Notes: generated by a model from the letters alone, not told the origin. A stretch of DNA of 64,000 nt from Vibrio campbellii CAIM 519 = NBRC 15631 = ATCC 25920 (GCF_002163755.1 NZ_CP015863.1:434001-498000); one strand, 5' to 3'; positions 52,211 to 62,001 are shown, counted from the first letter of the stretch. Numbers and translations: made by a program.

Positions 52211-52822
52211 TTATGCCCAACCTGCTGGCGATTTCTTTCTGCGAGGAATCAGGTGTGGCAGTACCAAACCAAATAGCAGGCCAAGACCTGCAACACCACC
52301 ACCGTAAGTGAAGTACTTCAGTAGCATGTCATCTTTTTGCGTGTCTAGCTTCGCGCGAAGTTCGCGGTTTTCTGTTTCAACAGAAGTAAGCTGGTCGCTG
52401 ATTTCAGAGTATTTCTTCTCTAGGTCAGAAATCTGTTGGTTGCGCGTTTCTAGTGATGTCACTAGACCCGCTTTTTCGGTGTCTGAGTTCTGGCGTGCGT
52501 TTGCTAGTTGCTCTTTCACTTCTTTCAGCTCTTTCTCTACGCGAGGAAGGCGAATTGCCATGCTTTCTTGGTTCGTAACAAACTTGCTTTGCACCCAGCC
52601 TGTACGGCCACGAGCGTCACGGATTTGTGTGTAACCCGTGTCTTTGTTTGTTTGAAGAAGTTGTACTTTAGAGCCTGCGTTAACACTGCCCATAATGCGG
52701 TAAGTGTTGTTTGGACCAGAGTGCATAAAAGTGAATAGGTCATCAGAAATATAACGGTCTGCCGCTAGTGCCGCTGGCGCTGCTAGCAAAGTAAACAAAA
52801 CCGTGATGATTAGTTTTTTCAC
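52211..52822 (-). CDS. ygiM: SH3-domain membrane-anchored protein (YgiM family)
   Basis: The 203-residue product has a signal peptide (about 1-20, ending ALA), an SH3-like domain (about 22-90, MHSGPNNTYRIMGSVNAGSKVQLL and RGRTGWVQSKFV), a predicted coiled coil (about 95-165, many Glu/Leu/Lys), and a C-terminal membrane span (about 173-190) with a basic tail. This matches the TIGR04211 SH3-and-anchor type. Its role in E. coli is unknown. It lies next to cca as in E. coli, although gspA-gspB lies between them here. Confidence 0.9.
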   Translation of the reverse strand: MKKLIITVLFTLLAAPAALAADRYISDDLFTFMHSGPNNTYRIMGSVNAGSKVQLLQTNKDTGYTQIRDARGRTGWVQSKFVTNQESMAIRLPRVEKELKEVKEQLANARQNSDTEKAGLVTSLETRNQQISDLEKKYSEISDQLTSVETENRELRAKLDTQKDDMLLKYFTYGGGVAGLGLLFGLVLPHLIPRRKKSPAGWA

Positions 52823-52918
52823 AGTAAATCCCTTAACGATTTTCTTGGATACAGCTTTGGCACCGAATTATTGGAGCCGGAAATAGACGAATATTATGCA
52901 GTTTCAAACTTCGGTGCA

Positions 52919-52950
52919 ACAAAGAAGGGAGGCAAAGCCTCCCTTTCTGT
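52919..52950 (-). terminator. Terminator after the phosphate transporter gene
   Basis: On the minus strand AAAGGGAGGC-TTTG-CCTCCCTTCTTT; stem GGGAGGC/GCCTCCC with a U-rich tail. Confidence 0.85.
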
Positions 52951-53003
52951 GCGTTTGAGTCAATAATGACAAAGCGCTTACATTGTATTGACGGTGCTTA
53001 CTC

Positions 53004-54263
53004 TTACGAGAACATCGCTTGGATGCCGTAGAAGAATACTACTGCCAATAGTGCGCCTGCTGGTAGCGTAACGATCCAAGATGCAACGATGTTACGAACC
53101 ACGCCTAGGTTAAGTGCTGCGATACCGCGAGCGAAACCTACACCTAGAACCGCACCTACTAGAGTTTGAGTAGTAGAGATAGGTAGACCAGTACCTGATG
53201 CTAGAACTACCGTACATGCTGTTGCTAGCTGAGCTGCAAAGCCACGGCTTGGTGTTAGTTCAGTAATACCAGTACCAACGGTAGCCATTACTTTATGACC
53301 TAGCGTTGCTAGACCAACTACGATACCAAAACCACCCAGAGGAAGAATCCACCATGCGATTGTGCTTTTCGCTGTAACTTCACCCATGTGTTCAACTGTT
53401 GAAACAACGGCAGACAGTGGACCGATCGCGTTAGCTACGTCGTTTGAACCGTGTGCGAATGCCATTGCACACGCTGTGATAACCATTAGTACGCTGAAGA
53501 TGCCTTCTACGCCAGCAAAGCTGTGGTCTTCTTCGCGGTTCGCGAATTTCTTCTGAATGTAGAAGTAACCGCCTGCCATTACTGCAGCAGAGACGATTGC
53601 TGCCCACATCCACGCTTCACCATTACTTAGGTGAAGGCCAACATGTTTCAGACCTTTCTTAATCGTTACAAGTGCAATCACCATAGTCGTGATGAACATG
53701 TACACTGGAACGAATCGTTTCGCGTTGAATAGTGGGTTCTCAGTATCAAAGATCAGACGCTGTGCGCTGACAAAGATAACGTAAGCAAAGAAGCCTGAGA
53801 TAACCGGAGTAATAATCCAGCTACCGACAATCCCTTGAACACTGCTCCAGTCAACTGCTTCTGTACCCACAGACACACACGCAAAACCGATGATTGCACC
53901 GATGATTGAGTGAGTCGTTGATACAGGCCAGCCCATGTAAGAAGCAAGTAGAAGCCAAGTACCAGCCGCAAGAAGCGCTGACATCATGCCGTAGACGAGA
54001 ATGTCAGGTTGGCTAGCAAATAGAGATGTTTCGATAACACCTTTACGGATAGTGTCGGTTACTTCACCGCCTGCAAGATATGCACCCGCAAATTCAAAGA
54101 TCATTGCAATAATGATCGCTTGTTTAACGGTAAGCGCTTTTGAGCCAACAGATGTACCCATAGCATTAGCAACGTCGTTCGCGCCAATACCAATCGCCAT
54201 CATGAAACCAAAAATCGCTGCAACAATAATCAGGACAGTGCCGTAGTTCGCAAGGATATCCAT
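53004..54263 (-). CDS. Inorganic phosphate transporter, PiT family
   Basis: The 419-residue product has about ten or more hydrophobic segments and two homologous halves, each with the PiT signature: GANDVANAMGTSVGSKAL (about 27-44) and HGSNDVANAIGPLSAVV (about 273-289), plus PVSTTHSIIG and PISTTQTLVG. PiT proteins carry phosphate as a metal-phosphate with H+ or Na+. It lies 130 bases downstream of a DUF47 gene on the same strand, a frequent pairing. Cation coupling (H+ or Na+) cannot be settled by eye. Confidence 0.93.
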   Translation of the reverse strand: MDILANYGTVLIIVAAIFGFMMAIGIGANDVANAMGTSVGSKALTVKQAIIIAMIFEFAGAYLAGGEVTDTIRKGVIETSLFASQPDILVYGMMSALLAAGTWLLLASYMGWPVSTTHSIIGAIIGFACVSVGTEAVDWSSVQGIVGSWIITPVISGFFAYVIFVSAQRLIFDTENPLFNAKRFVPVYMFITTMVIALVTIKKGLKHVGLHLSNGEAWMWAAIVSAAVMAGGYFYIQKKFANREEDHSFAGVEGIFSVLMVITACAMAFAHGSNDVANAIGPLSAVVSTVEHMGEVTAKSTIAWWILPLGGFGIVVGLATLGHKVMATVGTGITELTPSRGFAAQLATACTVVLASGTGLPISTTQTLVGAVLGVGFARGIAALNLGVVRNIVASWIVTLPAGALLAVVFFYGIQAMFS

Positions 54264-54393
54264 CGTAATACCTAGTTGTTTTATAACAAGCGGAGCAAAA
54301 TTTTGCGCGCATCAGCCCATAAGACGGTGAAAATAGTCATCGTCCATCTGACTCGCGTTAGTAATGCTCTTCGTTATGTCGTTAACTTATGTT

Positions 54394-55080
54394 TTAAGAT
54401 CGAGATAGCATGACTTCCAAACGAGCACCTACGCGCTGCGCTTGGTCGGCAATGCCACCTACCCATTCAAGAATCTTGTACAAGAACATGACATCGATAG
54501 GATTCATGTCAGCTTCAATCGCCATAAGTTGTTGGCGAAGTTCAATCTGCATTGCATCGGTGTCATCTTCAATTACGTCCAACTGATGAATCATTTCAGC
54601 AACGAGCGTTACTTCACGGCCTTTGAAGCCGGTCTCTAGGAGTTCATCAAGTTCGTTGATAACTTTTTGCGCCTGATCAGCCGCATCAAGACAACGTTGA
54701 ACGTATGCGAGGAAGTTTGGTTGGAGAGCCTCAGGAATGACAAGTTGACGACCATATACACGGCCAGCAATGTCTTTTGACAGGTTAGCGAGCTTGTCTT
54801 GTTGAGTCAGAAGTTCAAGCATGTCAGTACGATCGACTGGCATAAACAAACCGCGAGGCAGTTTTAGACGGATTTCACGTTTCAGCACGTCCGCTTCTTT
54901 CTCTAGGTGAGAAATTTGAGCACGGATTTCAGCTGCTTTTTCCCAGTCACCTTTTGAAGAAACTTCAAAGAACTTAACCAGGTGTGAACAACATTCGTTG
55001 ACACACACAACGTGGCGCTGCAAAGGCTTAATTGGGGACTTTGCAAATAACCCCATAATTGTATTTACTGGCATGGTCAT
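54394..55080 (-). CDS. DUF47 (PhoU-like) partner of the phosphate transporter
   Basis: The 228-residue product is the TIGR00153/DUF47 type (MPVNTIMGLFAKSPIKPL, AAEIRAQISHLEKEADVLKREIR, GLFMPVDRTDMLELLTQQDKLANLSKDIAGRV), an all-helical PhoU-like fold with acidic metal-binding motifs (EKEAD). It is usually encoded next to PiT transporters and is thought to modulate them. It is 130 bases upstream of the transporter on the same strand and probably co-transcribed. Confidence 0.88.
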   Translation of the reverse strand: MTMPVNTIMGLFAKSPIKPLQRHVVCVNECCSHLVKFFEVSSKGDWEKAAEIRAQISHLEKEADVLKREIRLKLPRGLFMPVDRTDMLELLTQQDKLANLSKDIAGRVYGRQLVIPEALQPNFLAYVQRCLDAADQAQKVINELDELLETGFKGREVTLVAEMIHQLDVIEDDTDAMQIELRQQLMAIEADMNPIDVMFLYKILEWVGGIADQAQRVGARLEVMLSRS

Positions 55081-55279
55081 TCAACCTAATAACTATAACC
55101 TTAAAAAAACATACACCATTTCTTGGCGAAATGTTGAACGATGGCTATAAAGGCGCGCATGTTAACGCATTAAATCGCTCATTAAAACTGTTTTAGATCA
55201 TCATTCGGGCGATATTTCTTTCTTGCCGTGTGAGAAATTAGGCAATATCCTGTTTCTATCTGCTTTGAAAGGTATAGCT

Positions 55280-56812
55280 ATGGAAACCGAGATAGAACTG
55301 AAGTTTTTTGTTTCTCCTGAATTTTCAGAAACTTTAAGAGCTAAAATTTCCGAAACAAAAGTACTTCAGCACAGTAGTCGTGAGTTAGGTAACACTTACT
55401 TTGATACCGCTGATAAATGGTTAAGAAAGCACGACATTGGTTTAAGAATTCGCCGTTTTGATGATGTTTTTGTCCAAACCGTAAAAACAGCAGGACGCGT
55501 TGTTGCGGGCCTTCATCAAAGACCAGAATACAACGCTGAGCACACCAGTAATGAGCCAGACCTCACGCTTCAACCTTCTGACATCTGGCCAACAGGTAAA
55601 GATGTCGCAACACTGCAAGCGGAGCTGACGCCTCTATTCTCTACTAACTTTACTCGCGAACAGTGGCTGATTGGTATGCCTGATGGCAGCCAAATTGAAG
55701 TCGCATTTGACCAAGGTGCTGTGATTGCCCAAGGTGAAGATGGCGAAGAGAGACAAGACCCTATCTGTGAAGTTGAGCTAGAGCTGAAATCTGGTCAAAC
55801 AGAAGCGCTGTTCACGCTGGCTCGCAGCTTGTGTGACGCTGGCGGTATGCGTCTGGGTAACTTAAGCAAAGCGGCTAAAGGCTACCGTTTAGCAAGTGGC
55901 TACGCTGGTGATGAAGTCAAACCACTAGCATTAGTGGACAGCACGAAAAACGACACCGTTGAATACTGCCTAATTAATTCACTAGAGCATGCGTTATCGC
56001 ATTGGCACTACCACGAGCAAATCTACGCTGAGCGTGATTGTGTTGAATCACTACGTGAAATCGTCAATGCGATTCGCTTTATCCGCCAAACTTTCACAAT
56101 TTTTGGCAGTATGGTGCCGCGCCGAGCAAGTGCTATTTTGCGCCAAGAAATGAAGTGGCTCGAAGAAGAGCTAGAGTGGCTGGATGAACACGCGCACTTG
56201 GAAGAGCTGCTGGATGATAAAGGCAACGTGCTGCGTAAGCTTGATGCACGTAAGTTCTTAGTGTCTGAGCTGACTCAACAATTAGGTGAGCTCCCAAGTC
56301 GCGAAGCAGTGCTAGAACTACTGAGTTCGGCACGTTACACCAGTTTACTGCTGGATTTGAGCCGTTGGATCTTAACGCGCGGTTGGCAGCCATTCCTTGA
56401 TGATAAAGCGCGCGAAAAGATGTCGAGCAACATCCAAGCCTTCTCTGTGAAGCAATTGGATCGCACTTGGGCTGAGCTGATGGAAGCCTTCCCTGCCGAG
56501 CGCGACTTATCAGCACAAGAGTACGTGGATCAACGTTACCGCTTGCTGCGTAACCTTTACACAGGTATTGGTTTTGCGAGTTTGTACGATGCCGAGGAGC
56601 GTACCAGCTTCCGTCTACCGTGGGCGGATTTAGTGCACGGCATTGATGACCTACTGATGCTTAACCATCTGTTGCCATTAGTTGGCATGTTAGAAGGGGA
56701 AGAGCAAGAGCAACTTGAGCGTTGGTTACATCGCCAAGAGCGTTCCATTCTGCATGCGATGGATCAGACTCGAGCCATCAGTGTTGAAGTCGAACCCTAC
56801 TGGCAAGAATAA
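55280..56812 (+). CDS. ygiF: CYTH and CHAD domain inorganic triphosphatase (YgiF)
   Basis: YgiF hydrolyses inorganic triphosphate in E. coli. The 510-residue product has an N-terminal CYTH domain (about 1-200) with the diagnostic EIELK (ExExK) at residues 4-8, and a C-terminal CHAD helical domain (about 220-500) with several conserved His and charged helices. ATG 55280 (METEIELKFF) is used since the EIELK motif must be near the start; AAAGG lies upstream. E. coli ygiF lies next to glnE, while here the potassium channel / chemoreceptor pair lies between. Confidence 0.93.
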   Translation: METEIELKFFVSPEFSETLRAKISETKVLQHSSRELGNTYFDTADKWLRKHDIGLRIRRFDDVFVQTVKTAGRVVAGLHQRPEYNAEHTSNEPDLTLQPSDIWPTGKDVATLQAELTPLFSTNFTREQWLIGMPDGSQIEVAFDQGAVIAQGEDGEERQDPICEVELELKSGQTEALFTLARSLCDAGGMRLGNLSKAAKGYRLASGYAGDEVKPLALVDSTKNDTVEYCLINSLEHALSHWHYHEQIYAERDCVESLREIVNAIRFIRQTFTIFGSMVPRRASAILRQEMKWLEEELEWLDEHAHLEELLDDKGNVLRKLDARKFLVSELTQQLGELPSREAVLELLSSARYTSLLLDLSRWILTRGWQPFLDDKAREKMSSNIQAFSVKQLDRTWAELMEAFPAERDLSAQEYVDQRYRLLRNLYTGIGFASLYDAEERTSFRLPWADLVHGIDDLLMLNHLLPLVGMLEGEEQEQLERWLHRQERSILHAMDQTRAISVEVEPYWQE

Positions 56813-56817
56813 AAACG

Positions 56818-56847
56818 AAAATAGGACCACAAGGTCCTATTTTTTTG
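56818..56847. terminator. Bidirectional terminator after ygiF
   Basis: AAAATAGGACC-ACA-AGGTCCTATTTTTTT serves ygiF (plus) and the convergent potassium channel gene (minus), whose TAG stop (56837-56839) is inside the right arm. Confidence 0.92.
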
Positions 56848-57610
56848 TCTGTTGTTTTTGCTCATGCAGTTCATCTTCGATCGATTGCAATCGATTTAAG
56901 ATCTGTTCCTGCCTATCCAACACCTGTTCCAACAGTTTCTCTTTATTCTTTGAACGGTTGTCTTGCTGGCGAGTTGGTGCTGTGAGAATCGATGTAATCA
57001 AACCTGAAATCATACCGAAGATACCCACGCCACAAATGATGATCAGCACCGCTAACAATTTGCCAGCCGTCGTGACTGGATAATGATCGCCATAACCTAC
57101 GGTTGATATGGTGACAAAAGCCCACCACAAAGCGTCCGTACCCGTCTGAATGTTTGCCTCGGGGTTTTGTCCTTCGATAAATAGCATCGCGCTCGAACCA
57201 AGCGTAATGAGCACTACCATCAACAACAAGATTGAGGCTAATGTGGTTTCACGACGGTTTTGCTTGAGCTGGAAAAGAATGAATTTAGAAGAGCGTAAGA
57301 CCAAGATGACACGCAAGATGTGAAATAAGCGTGCGTAGCGCAATGGCTCGATCATTGGGATGCTCGCCACAAAATCGATCCAGTGATGTTTGAGAAATGA
57401 CCAACGATCTGCGGCTCGGATCAAATCTACGATGAGCTGAAGTAGAAAAATACTACAGATTATAAAATCCAGACCGATAAGTACTTGTCGGGTTTCGTGA
57501 TCAAGCGGGAAAAACAACAGGCCAGAGATCACAAATAGCGCCATGAAGGACAAGATTAGTGATAGCAACCCCATCGGTTTAGTGCTGTCTTTGATATCAT
57601 AGTTTTTCAT
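56837..57610 (-). CDS. Six-transmembrane voltage-gated-type potassium channel
   Basis: The 257-residue product shows six membrane segments. The fourth carries regularly spaced arginines (RYARLFHILRVILVLR, about 111-126), the pore loop bears TVGYGD (170-175), and a C-terminal coiled coil (about 220-255) follows. This is the voltage-gated K+ channel plan without RCK or ligand domains. The start at 57610 (MKNYDIKDS) is preferred; a frame extended to 57814 would run through the divergent chemoreceptor gene. The segment RALGSGCAIYFELR just before it has no ribosome site. It is convergent with ygiF. Confidence 0.85.
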   Translation of the reverse strand: MKNYDIKDSTKPMGLLSLILSFMALFVISGLLFFPLDHETRQVLIGLDFIICSIFLLQLIVDLIRAADRWSFLKHHWIDFVASIPMIEPLRYARLFHILRVILVLRSSKFILFQLKQNRRETTLASILLLMVVLITLGSSAMLFIEGQNPEANIQTGTDALWWAFVTISTVGYGDHYPVTTAGKLLAVLIIICGVGIFGMISGLITSILTAPTRQQDNRSKNKEKLLEQVLDRQEQILNRLQSIEDELHEQKQQTKK

Positions 57611-57703
57611 ACGAAGCTCGAAATAAATCGCGCAACCAGAGCCAAGTGCGCGCATAACTATAAGTAATACAAAGACTATATAAGACTCAGTGGAGAACTG
57701 ACA

Positions 57704-58960
57704 ATGGAAAAGCTGGCATTTAAGCCGTGGGAAAGGGTGATATCCGACATCAAGCTCGTTCCGAAAATGGTCATGTTGATGGTATTCAGTACCATCGTGA
57801 TTGTGGCAAAACAACTTTGGGACGCTAATACGTTCTACAACTCATTACTTGCGGCGACACAGAATGAGAAAGTTGCCCAACAACATTATGAAGCTTATCT
57901 CACTCAAGTTGCATGGCAAACGGCATTATTGATCGTTGTTTTTGTCGTGCTGTTGCTGGCGGCGGCACGCGTAATGCTGCGTCAAACGCAGTACTTGAAT
58001 GATGCGATCAAGCTAATGGCGAGTAAAAACCTATCTGTGCCTTTCGGTATGGATTGTAAAGACGAATACGGTGACGTAGCACGCGAGCTAGAGAAAACAC
58101 GTCGTCAGTTGCACGATGTGATTCAAATGCAGATCAACGCCTCTGATGAACTGGCGACACTGACAGAAGTAATGACACTCAGCATGTCGGAAACCAAAGA
58201 GTCAGCGCAAGAAGAGTTCAATGAGATCGATCAACTTGCAACAGCTATGAGCGAGATGTCCTCGACGGTTCAAACGGTTGCGGGCCATGCTCAAACCGCC
58301 TCGAGCTTAACTGAGCAAGCTTCAACACAAGCGGTGACAGGTCAGCAATTCCTACAGAAAACTGTGTCTAAGATGAGCGAACTATCATCGGATATCGTTT
58401 CTTCGGCAAGTGCCGTTAACCAAGTAGAAGAACGTGTTGATGCCATCGGCAGCGTAGTTGGCACCATCCAAGGTATTTCTGAGCAAACTAACTTGCTCGC
58501 TCTAAATGCCGCAATTGAAGCAGCGCGAGCGGGTGAAGCAGGTCGTGGTTTTGCGGTGGTTGCAGATGAAGTTCGTAACCTTGCACAACGCACTCAGCAA
58601 GCGACAGTGGAAATTCAAGAGATGATCACCCAGCTTCAATCAAGCGCAACCTCAGCGGTTGAGTTGATGGAGAAGAGTGTGGTTGAGGCGGCTGAAGGTG
58701 TAGAACTTGTTTCGAATGCGGGCAGCGAGCTTGACGGTATTGTTGGTCAAGTGACGCAAATCAACGACATGAACTTCCAGATTGCAACGGCGTCAGGTCA
58801 GCAAAGTAGCGTCGCAGAAGAAATGAGCCAGAACCTAACAAACGTCCGTGAGTTAGTAGAAGCATCGGTAGTGGTTGTTACCGAGTTATTGGAAACTTCT
58901 GAGATGATGCAAAACAATGCCGAAGAGCTAGATAAGAAGATTAAATCTTTTGAAGTCTAG
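57704..58960 (+). CDS. Methyl-accepting chemotaxis protein with small periplasmic part
   Basis: The 418-residue product has two membrane segments close together (about 22-40 and 75-95), so its periplasmic part is only about 35 residues. A HAMP-like linker (about 95-145) follows, then a long methyl-accepting signalling domain with the highly conserved hairpin tip ISEQTNLLALNAAIEAARAG and GRGFAVVADEVRNLA (about 262-300). The short outer region suggests cytoplasmic, membrane or partner-borne sensing. GGAGA lies 8-12 bases upstream of ATG 57704. It is divergent from the potassium channel gene, 93 bases apart. Confidence 0.9.
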   Translation: MEKLAFKPWERVISDIKLVPKMVMLMVFSTIVIVAKQLWDANTFYNSLLAATQNEKVAQQHYEAYLTQVAWQTALLIVVFVVLLLAAARVMLRQTQYLNDAIKLMASKNLSVPFGMDCKDEYGDVARELEKTRRQLHDVIQMQINASDELATLTEVMTLSMSETKESAQEEFNEIDQLATAMSEMSSTVQTVAGHAQTASSLTEQASTQAVTGQQFLQKTVSKMSELSSDIVSSASAVNQVEERVDAIGSVVGTIQGISEQTNLLALNAAIEAARAGEAGRGFAVVADEVRNLAQRTQQATVEIQEMITQLQSSATSAVELMEKSVVEAAEGVELVSNAGSELDGIVGQVTQINDMNFQIATASGQQSSVAEEMSQNLTNVRELVEASVVVVTELLETSEMMQNNAEELDKKIKSFEV

Positions 58961-58977
58961 TTTCAGTAAGCTTTGAT

Positions 58978-59010
58978 AAAACGCCCACAAACCTTTTGTG
59001 GGCGTTTTTA
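58978..59010 (+). terminator. Terminator after the chemoreceptor gene
   Basis: AAAACGCCCACAA-ACC-TTTTGTGGGCGTTTTTA: strong stem and T run. Confidence 0.92.
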
Positions 59011-59080
59011 TTTATACCAACTCTGGTATAAAAGAGTGTATACCTCTCAAACCACAGTGCTTTTCATACAAGGAAGAAAA

Positions 59081-61924
59081 ATGCAGCTGCCTTCGTCACT
59101 GATTTCTGTCGCGGATTCTGCGGTTCAAAACGCCGAGCAAGCGGGATATTTTCAACAATGGCCAAGTGAGATTGCCGAGCAGTTTCGTTTTGTCTCTGGC
59201 CTTAGCAAGTTCATTACCGAAGCGATTCATCGTGATGAGAAGCTCGCGCAAGATTTGCCCTCTATGCTGTCAGAAAGCAGTCGACAACAAGCGTATCGTG
59301 CACGCTTGGCTGAGCTCTTAGCTGAATGCCAAGATGAAATGGCTGGCCATCGTGTTCTGCGCCAGTTCCGCAACCGCGAGATGGCCTACATTGCGTGGAA
59401 AGACTTCACTCATACTTGGACATTAGAAGAGTCGCTCAGTCATTTGTCTCAATTGGCTGAGGCGATGATCTTCGAAACTTACCAATGGCAGTACAAGATT
59501 TGCTGCAACGAGTGGGGCACGCCAACCAATGCGGAAGGTGAAGCGCAAACTATGCTGATCATCGGCATGGGCAAGCTTGGTGGCGGTGAGCTGAACTTCT
59601 CTTCTGATATCGACCTGATTTTCACTTATCCAGAAAACGGTGAGACCCAAGGTGCGCGCCGCAGCATTGCCAACGCGCAGTTCTTTACCCGTTTGGGTCA
59701 GCGCATCATTAAAGCACTCGACCAGCAAACCTTTGATGGCTTCTGTTACCGCGTGGACATGCGTTTGCGTCCGTTCGGTGAAAGTGGCCCGTTGGTGATG
59801 AGCTATGCGGCACTCGAAGACTATTACCAAGAACAGGGAAGGGATTGGGAACGCTACGCGATGATCAAAGCGCGCGTGATGGGCAGCGAGATGTATCCGC
59901 AATATCAAGAGTTGCGCCAGATGCTGCGTCCGTTTGTTTTCCGCCGTTATATCGACTTCAGTGCGATTCAATCCCTGCGCCGCATGAAATCCATGATCAG
60001 CAGTGAAGTGCGCCGTCGTGGTTTGAGTAACAACATCAAACTGGGCGCGGGCGGCATTCGTGAGATTGAGTTTATCGCTCAAGTGTTCCAGTTAATTCGT
60101 GGTGGTCGCGAGCCATCTTTACGTGGTCGTGGCCTACTAGAGACTTTGAATGCTATTGGTGAGCTAGGTCAGTTGACTCAACCAGAGGTCGATAACCTTG
60201 AAGCGGCTTATAAGTACCTGCGCCAGTTAGAAAATCTGTTGCAAGCGATGGCAGACAAGCAAACGCAAACCTTGCCTGATTGTGCAGACGAGCAGCTAAA
60301 ACTTGCTACTGCGATGCGCTTTGATAGTTGGGAGGCGCTCATTGCTCAAACGCAACAGCACATGGCAAATGTGCACAAGGTGTTTGAAAGTTTGATTGGT
60401 GATGATGAAGAGGACGAAGCGGAAGCCGTCGCTCGTCATTTCCATGAGTTGTGGGATATGGCGACTAAACAAGACGTGCTTGAACACGTTCTACAAGAGG
60501 ACATCAAAGCTGAGAACCCAGAACACTTGGCGAAAACCATCATGCAGTTCAAAGCAGATTTGGCGAAGAAGACGCTTGGGCCACGTGGGCGAGAAGTGTT
60601 GACCAAGCTAATGCCAAAAGTCTTCGATGCAGTATTTTCCCACCCAGATGCGCAGTTTGGCTTGCCGCGAGTTTTGCATTTGCTGCATAACATCTGTACA
60701 CGAACAACGTACCTTGAGCTGTTGGATGAACATCCGGCTGCGTTAGTGCAATTGGTTCGCCTATGTACCGCTAGCCCAATGATTTCAGAGCAGTTATCGC
60801 GTTACCCAATTCTGCTCGATGAGTTGATCGATCCTCAACATCTGTACAACCCAATTCCACTCGATAGCTACCGAACAGAGCTACGTGATTTCCTTGCTCG
60901 TATTCCTGAAGATGATATGGAGCAGCAAATGGAAGCGCTGCGCCAGTTCAAGCAGATCTGTATCCTCCGCATTGCTGCTGCAGACATCGCTGGCGTACTT
61001 CCTGTGATGAAAGTGAGTGACCACTTAACCTACTTGGCAGAAGCGATTGTCGAAGCGGTAGTGAACCAAGCTTGGTTACAAGTGTCGGAAAAATATGGCG
61101 AACCAACCCATGTGAAAGATCGTGAAGGTAAAGGTTTCGCCGTGATTGGTTACGGGAAAGTTGGTGGTTGGGAGCTGGGTTATAACTCAGACCTGGATAT
61201 CGTGTTCATGCACGATTGCCCAGTGAACGTTTACACCGATGGTAAGAAAGAAATCGATGGTCGCCAGTTCTATCTTCGTTTGGCACAGCGCATCATCCAT
61301 ATTTTCTCGACCCGCACTGCATCAGGCATTCTGTACGAAGTGGATACTCGCTTACGTCCATCTGGCGCTTCGGGCTTGTTGGTAAGCCCAACCGATGCGT
61401 TTGACGACTACCAACATAAAGACGCTTGGACATGGGAGCATCAAGCCCTAGTGCGTGCTCGCATGATTTATGGTGATGAGCCTTTGGCGATTGCCTTCCA
61501 CAACACGCGTCATGACGTGCTGTGTAAACAGCGTGACCAAGACACGCTAAAGAAAGACGTGGTCGATATGCGTGAGAAAATGCGTGACCACTTGGGCGGA
61601 AAAAAGTCCGGTCGTTTTATGCTTAAGCAAGATAACGGCGGCATTACCGATATTGAATTTCTCGCTCAATACCTTGTGCTCAACTACAGTCACAGTAAGC
61701 CGAAGCTGATTCGCTGGTGCGATAATGTACGTATTTTTGAAACCCTGATTGCACAAGGTGTCATGGAAGAAGATCAAGCGATGCAACTGACGCGCGCATA
61801 CACATCAATGCGTGACGAGATTCATCGTCGAAACTTGCTTAACTTGGATGCCGATGTGGCGGAAGAGAAATTTGTTGCAGAGCGAGAATGGGTGAAGCAA
61901 GCATGGAATCAATGGTTTGCCTAA
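59081..61924 (+). CDS. glnE: Glutamine synthetase adenylyltransferase/deadenylase GlnE
   Basis: GlnE adds or removes AMP on glutamine synthetase in response to PII. The 947-residue product has two nucleotidyltransferase domains, each with the G-G-x-E-L-x4-SD-x-D motif: GGGELNFSSDIDLIF (deadenylase, N-terminal half) and GGWELGYNSDLDIVF (adenylylase, C-terminal half), joined by a regulatory helical region. Start ATG 59081 (MQLPSSLISVADSAV) follows AAGGAAG; the frame is open further upstream but that part overlaps the preceding terminator. It is 77 bases upstream of hldE. Confidence 0.97.
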   Translation: MQLPSSLISVADSAVQNAEQAGYFQQWPSEIAEQFRFVSGLSKFITEAIHRDEKLAQDLPSMLSESSRQQAYRARLAELLAECQDEMAGHRVLRQFRNREMAYIAWKDFTHTWTLEESLSHLSQLAEAMIFETYQWQYKICCNEWGTPTNAEGEAQTMLIIGMGKLGGGELNFSSDIDLIFTYPENGETQGARRSIANAQFFTRLGQRIIKALDQQTFDGFCYRVDMRLRPFGESGPLVMSYAALEDYYQEQGRDWERYAMIKARVMGSEMYPQYQELRQMLRPFVFRRYIDFSAIQSLRRMKSMISSEVRRRGLSNNIKLGAGGIREIEFIAQVFQLIRGGREPSLRGRGLLETLNAIGELGQLTQPEVDNLEAAYKYLRQLENLLQAMADKQTQTLPDCADEQLKLATAMRFDSWEALIAQTQQHMANVHKVFESLIGDDEEDEAEAVARHFHELWDMATKQDVLEHVLQEDIKAENPEHLAKTIMQFKADLAKKTLGPRGREVLTKLMPKVFDAVFSHPDAQFGLPRVLHLLHNICTRTTYLELLDEHPAALVQLVRLCTASPMISEQLSRYPILLDELIDPQHLYNPIPLDSYRTELRDFLARIPEDDMEQQMEALRQFKQICILRIAAADIAGVLPVMKVSDHLTYLAEAIVEAVVNQAWLQVSEKYGEPTHVKDREGKGFAVIGYGKVGGWELGYNSDLDIVFMHDCPVNVYTDGKKEIDGRQFYLRLAQRIIHIFSTRTASGILYEVDTRLRPSGASGLLVSPTDAFDDYQHKDAWTWEHQALVRARMIYGDEPLAIAFHNTRHDVLCKQRDQDTLKKDVVDMREKMRDHLGGKKSGRFMLKQDNGGITDIEFLAQYLVLNYSHSKPKLIRWCDNVRIFETLIAQGVMEEDQAMQLTRAYTSMRDEIHRRNLLNLDADVAEEKFVAEREWVKQAWNQWFA

Positions 61925-62001
61925 GCAGAAGTCGTGCACAAGGTTCAGCCTAGAAAAAGGCTGTGTTAAACTCACCGTGATTTAATTTTTGGAGACCAAT
62001 A

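Noticed and set aside
57611..57814. N-terminal extension of the potassium channel
   Set aside because: It would overlap the divergent chemoreceptor gene antisense for over 100 bases and has no family similarity or ribosome site.
59423..60082. 219-codon minus-strand frame inside glnE
   Set aside because: Long only because glnE lacks stop codons in that antisense frame. The translation is His/Thr-rich without domain features.
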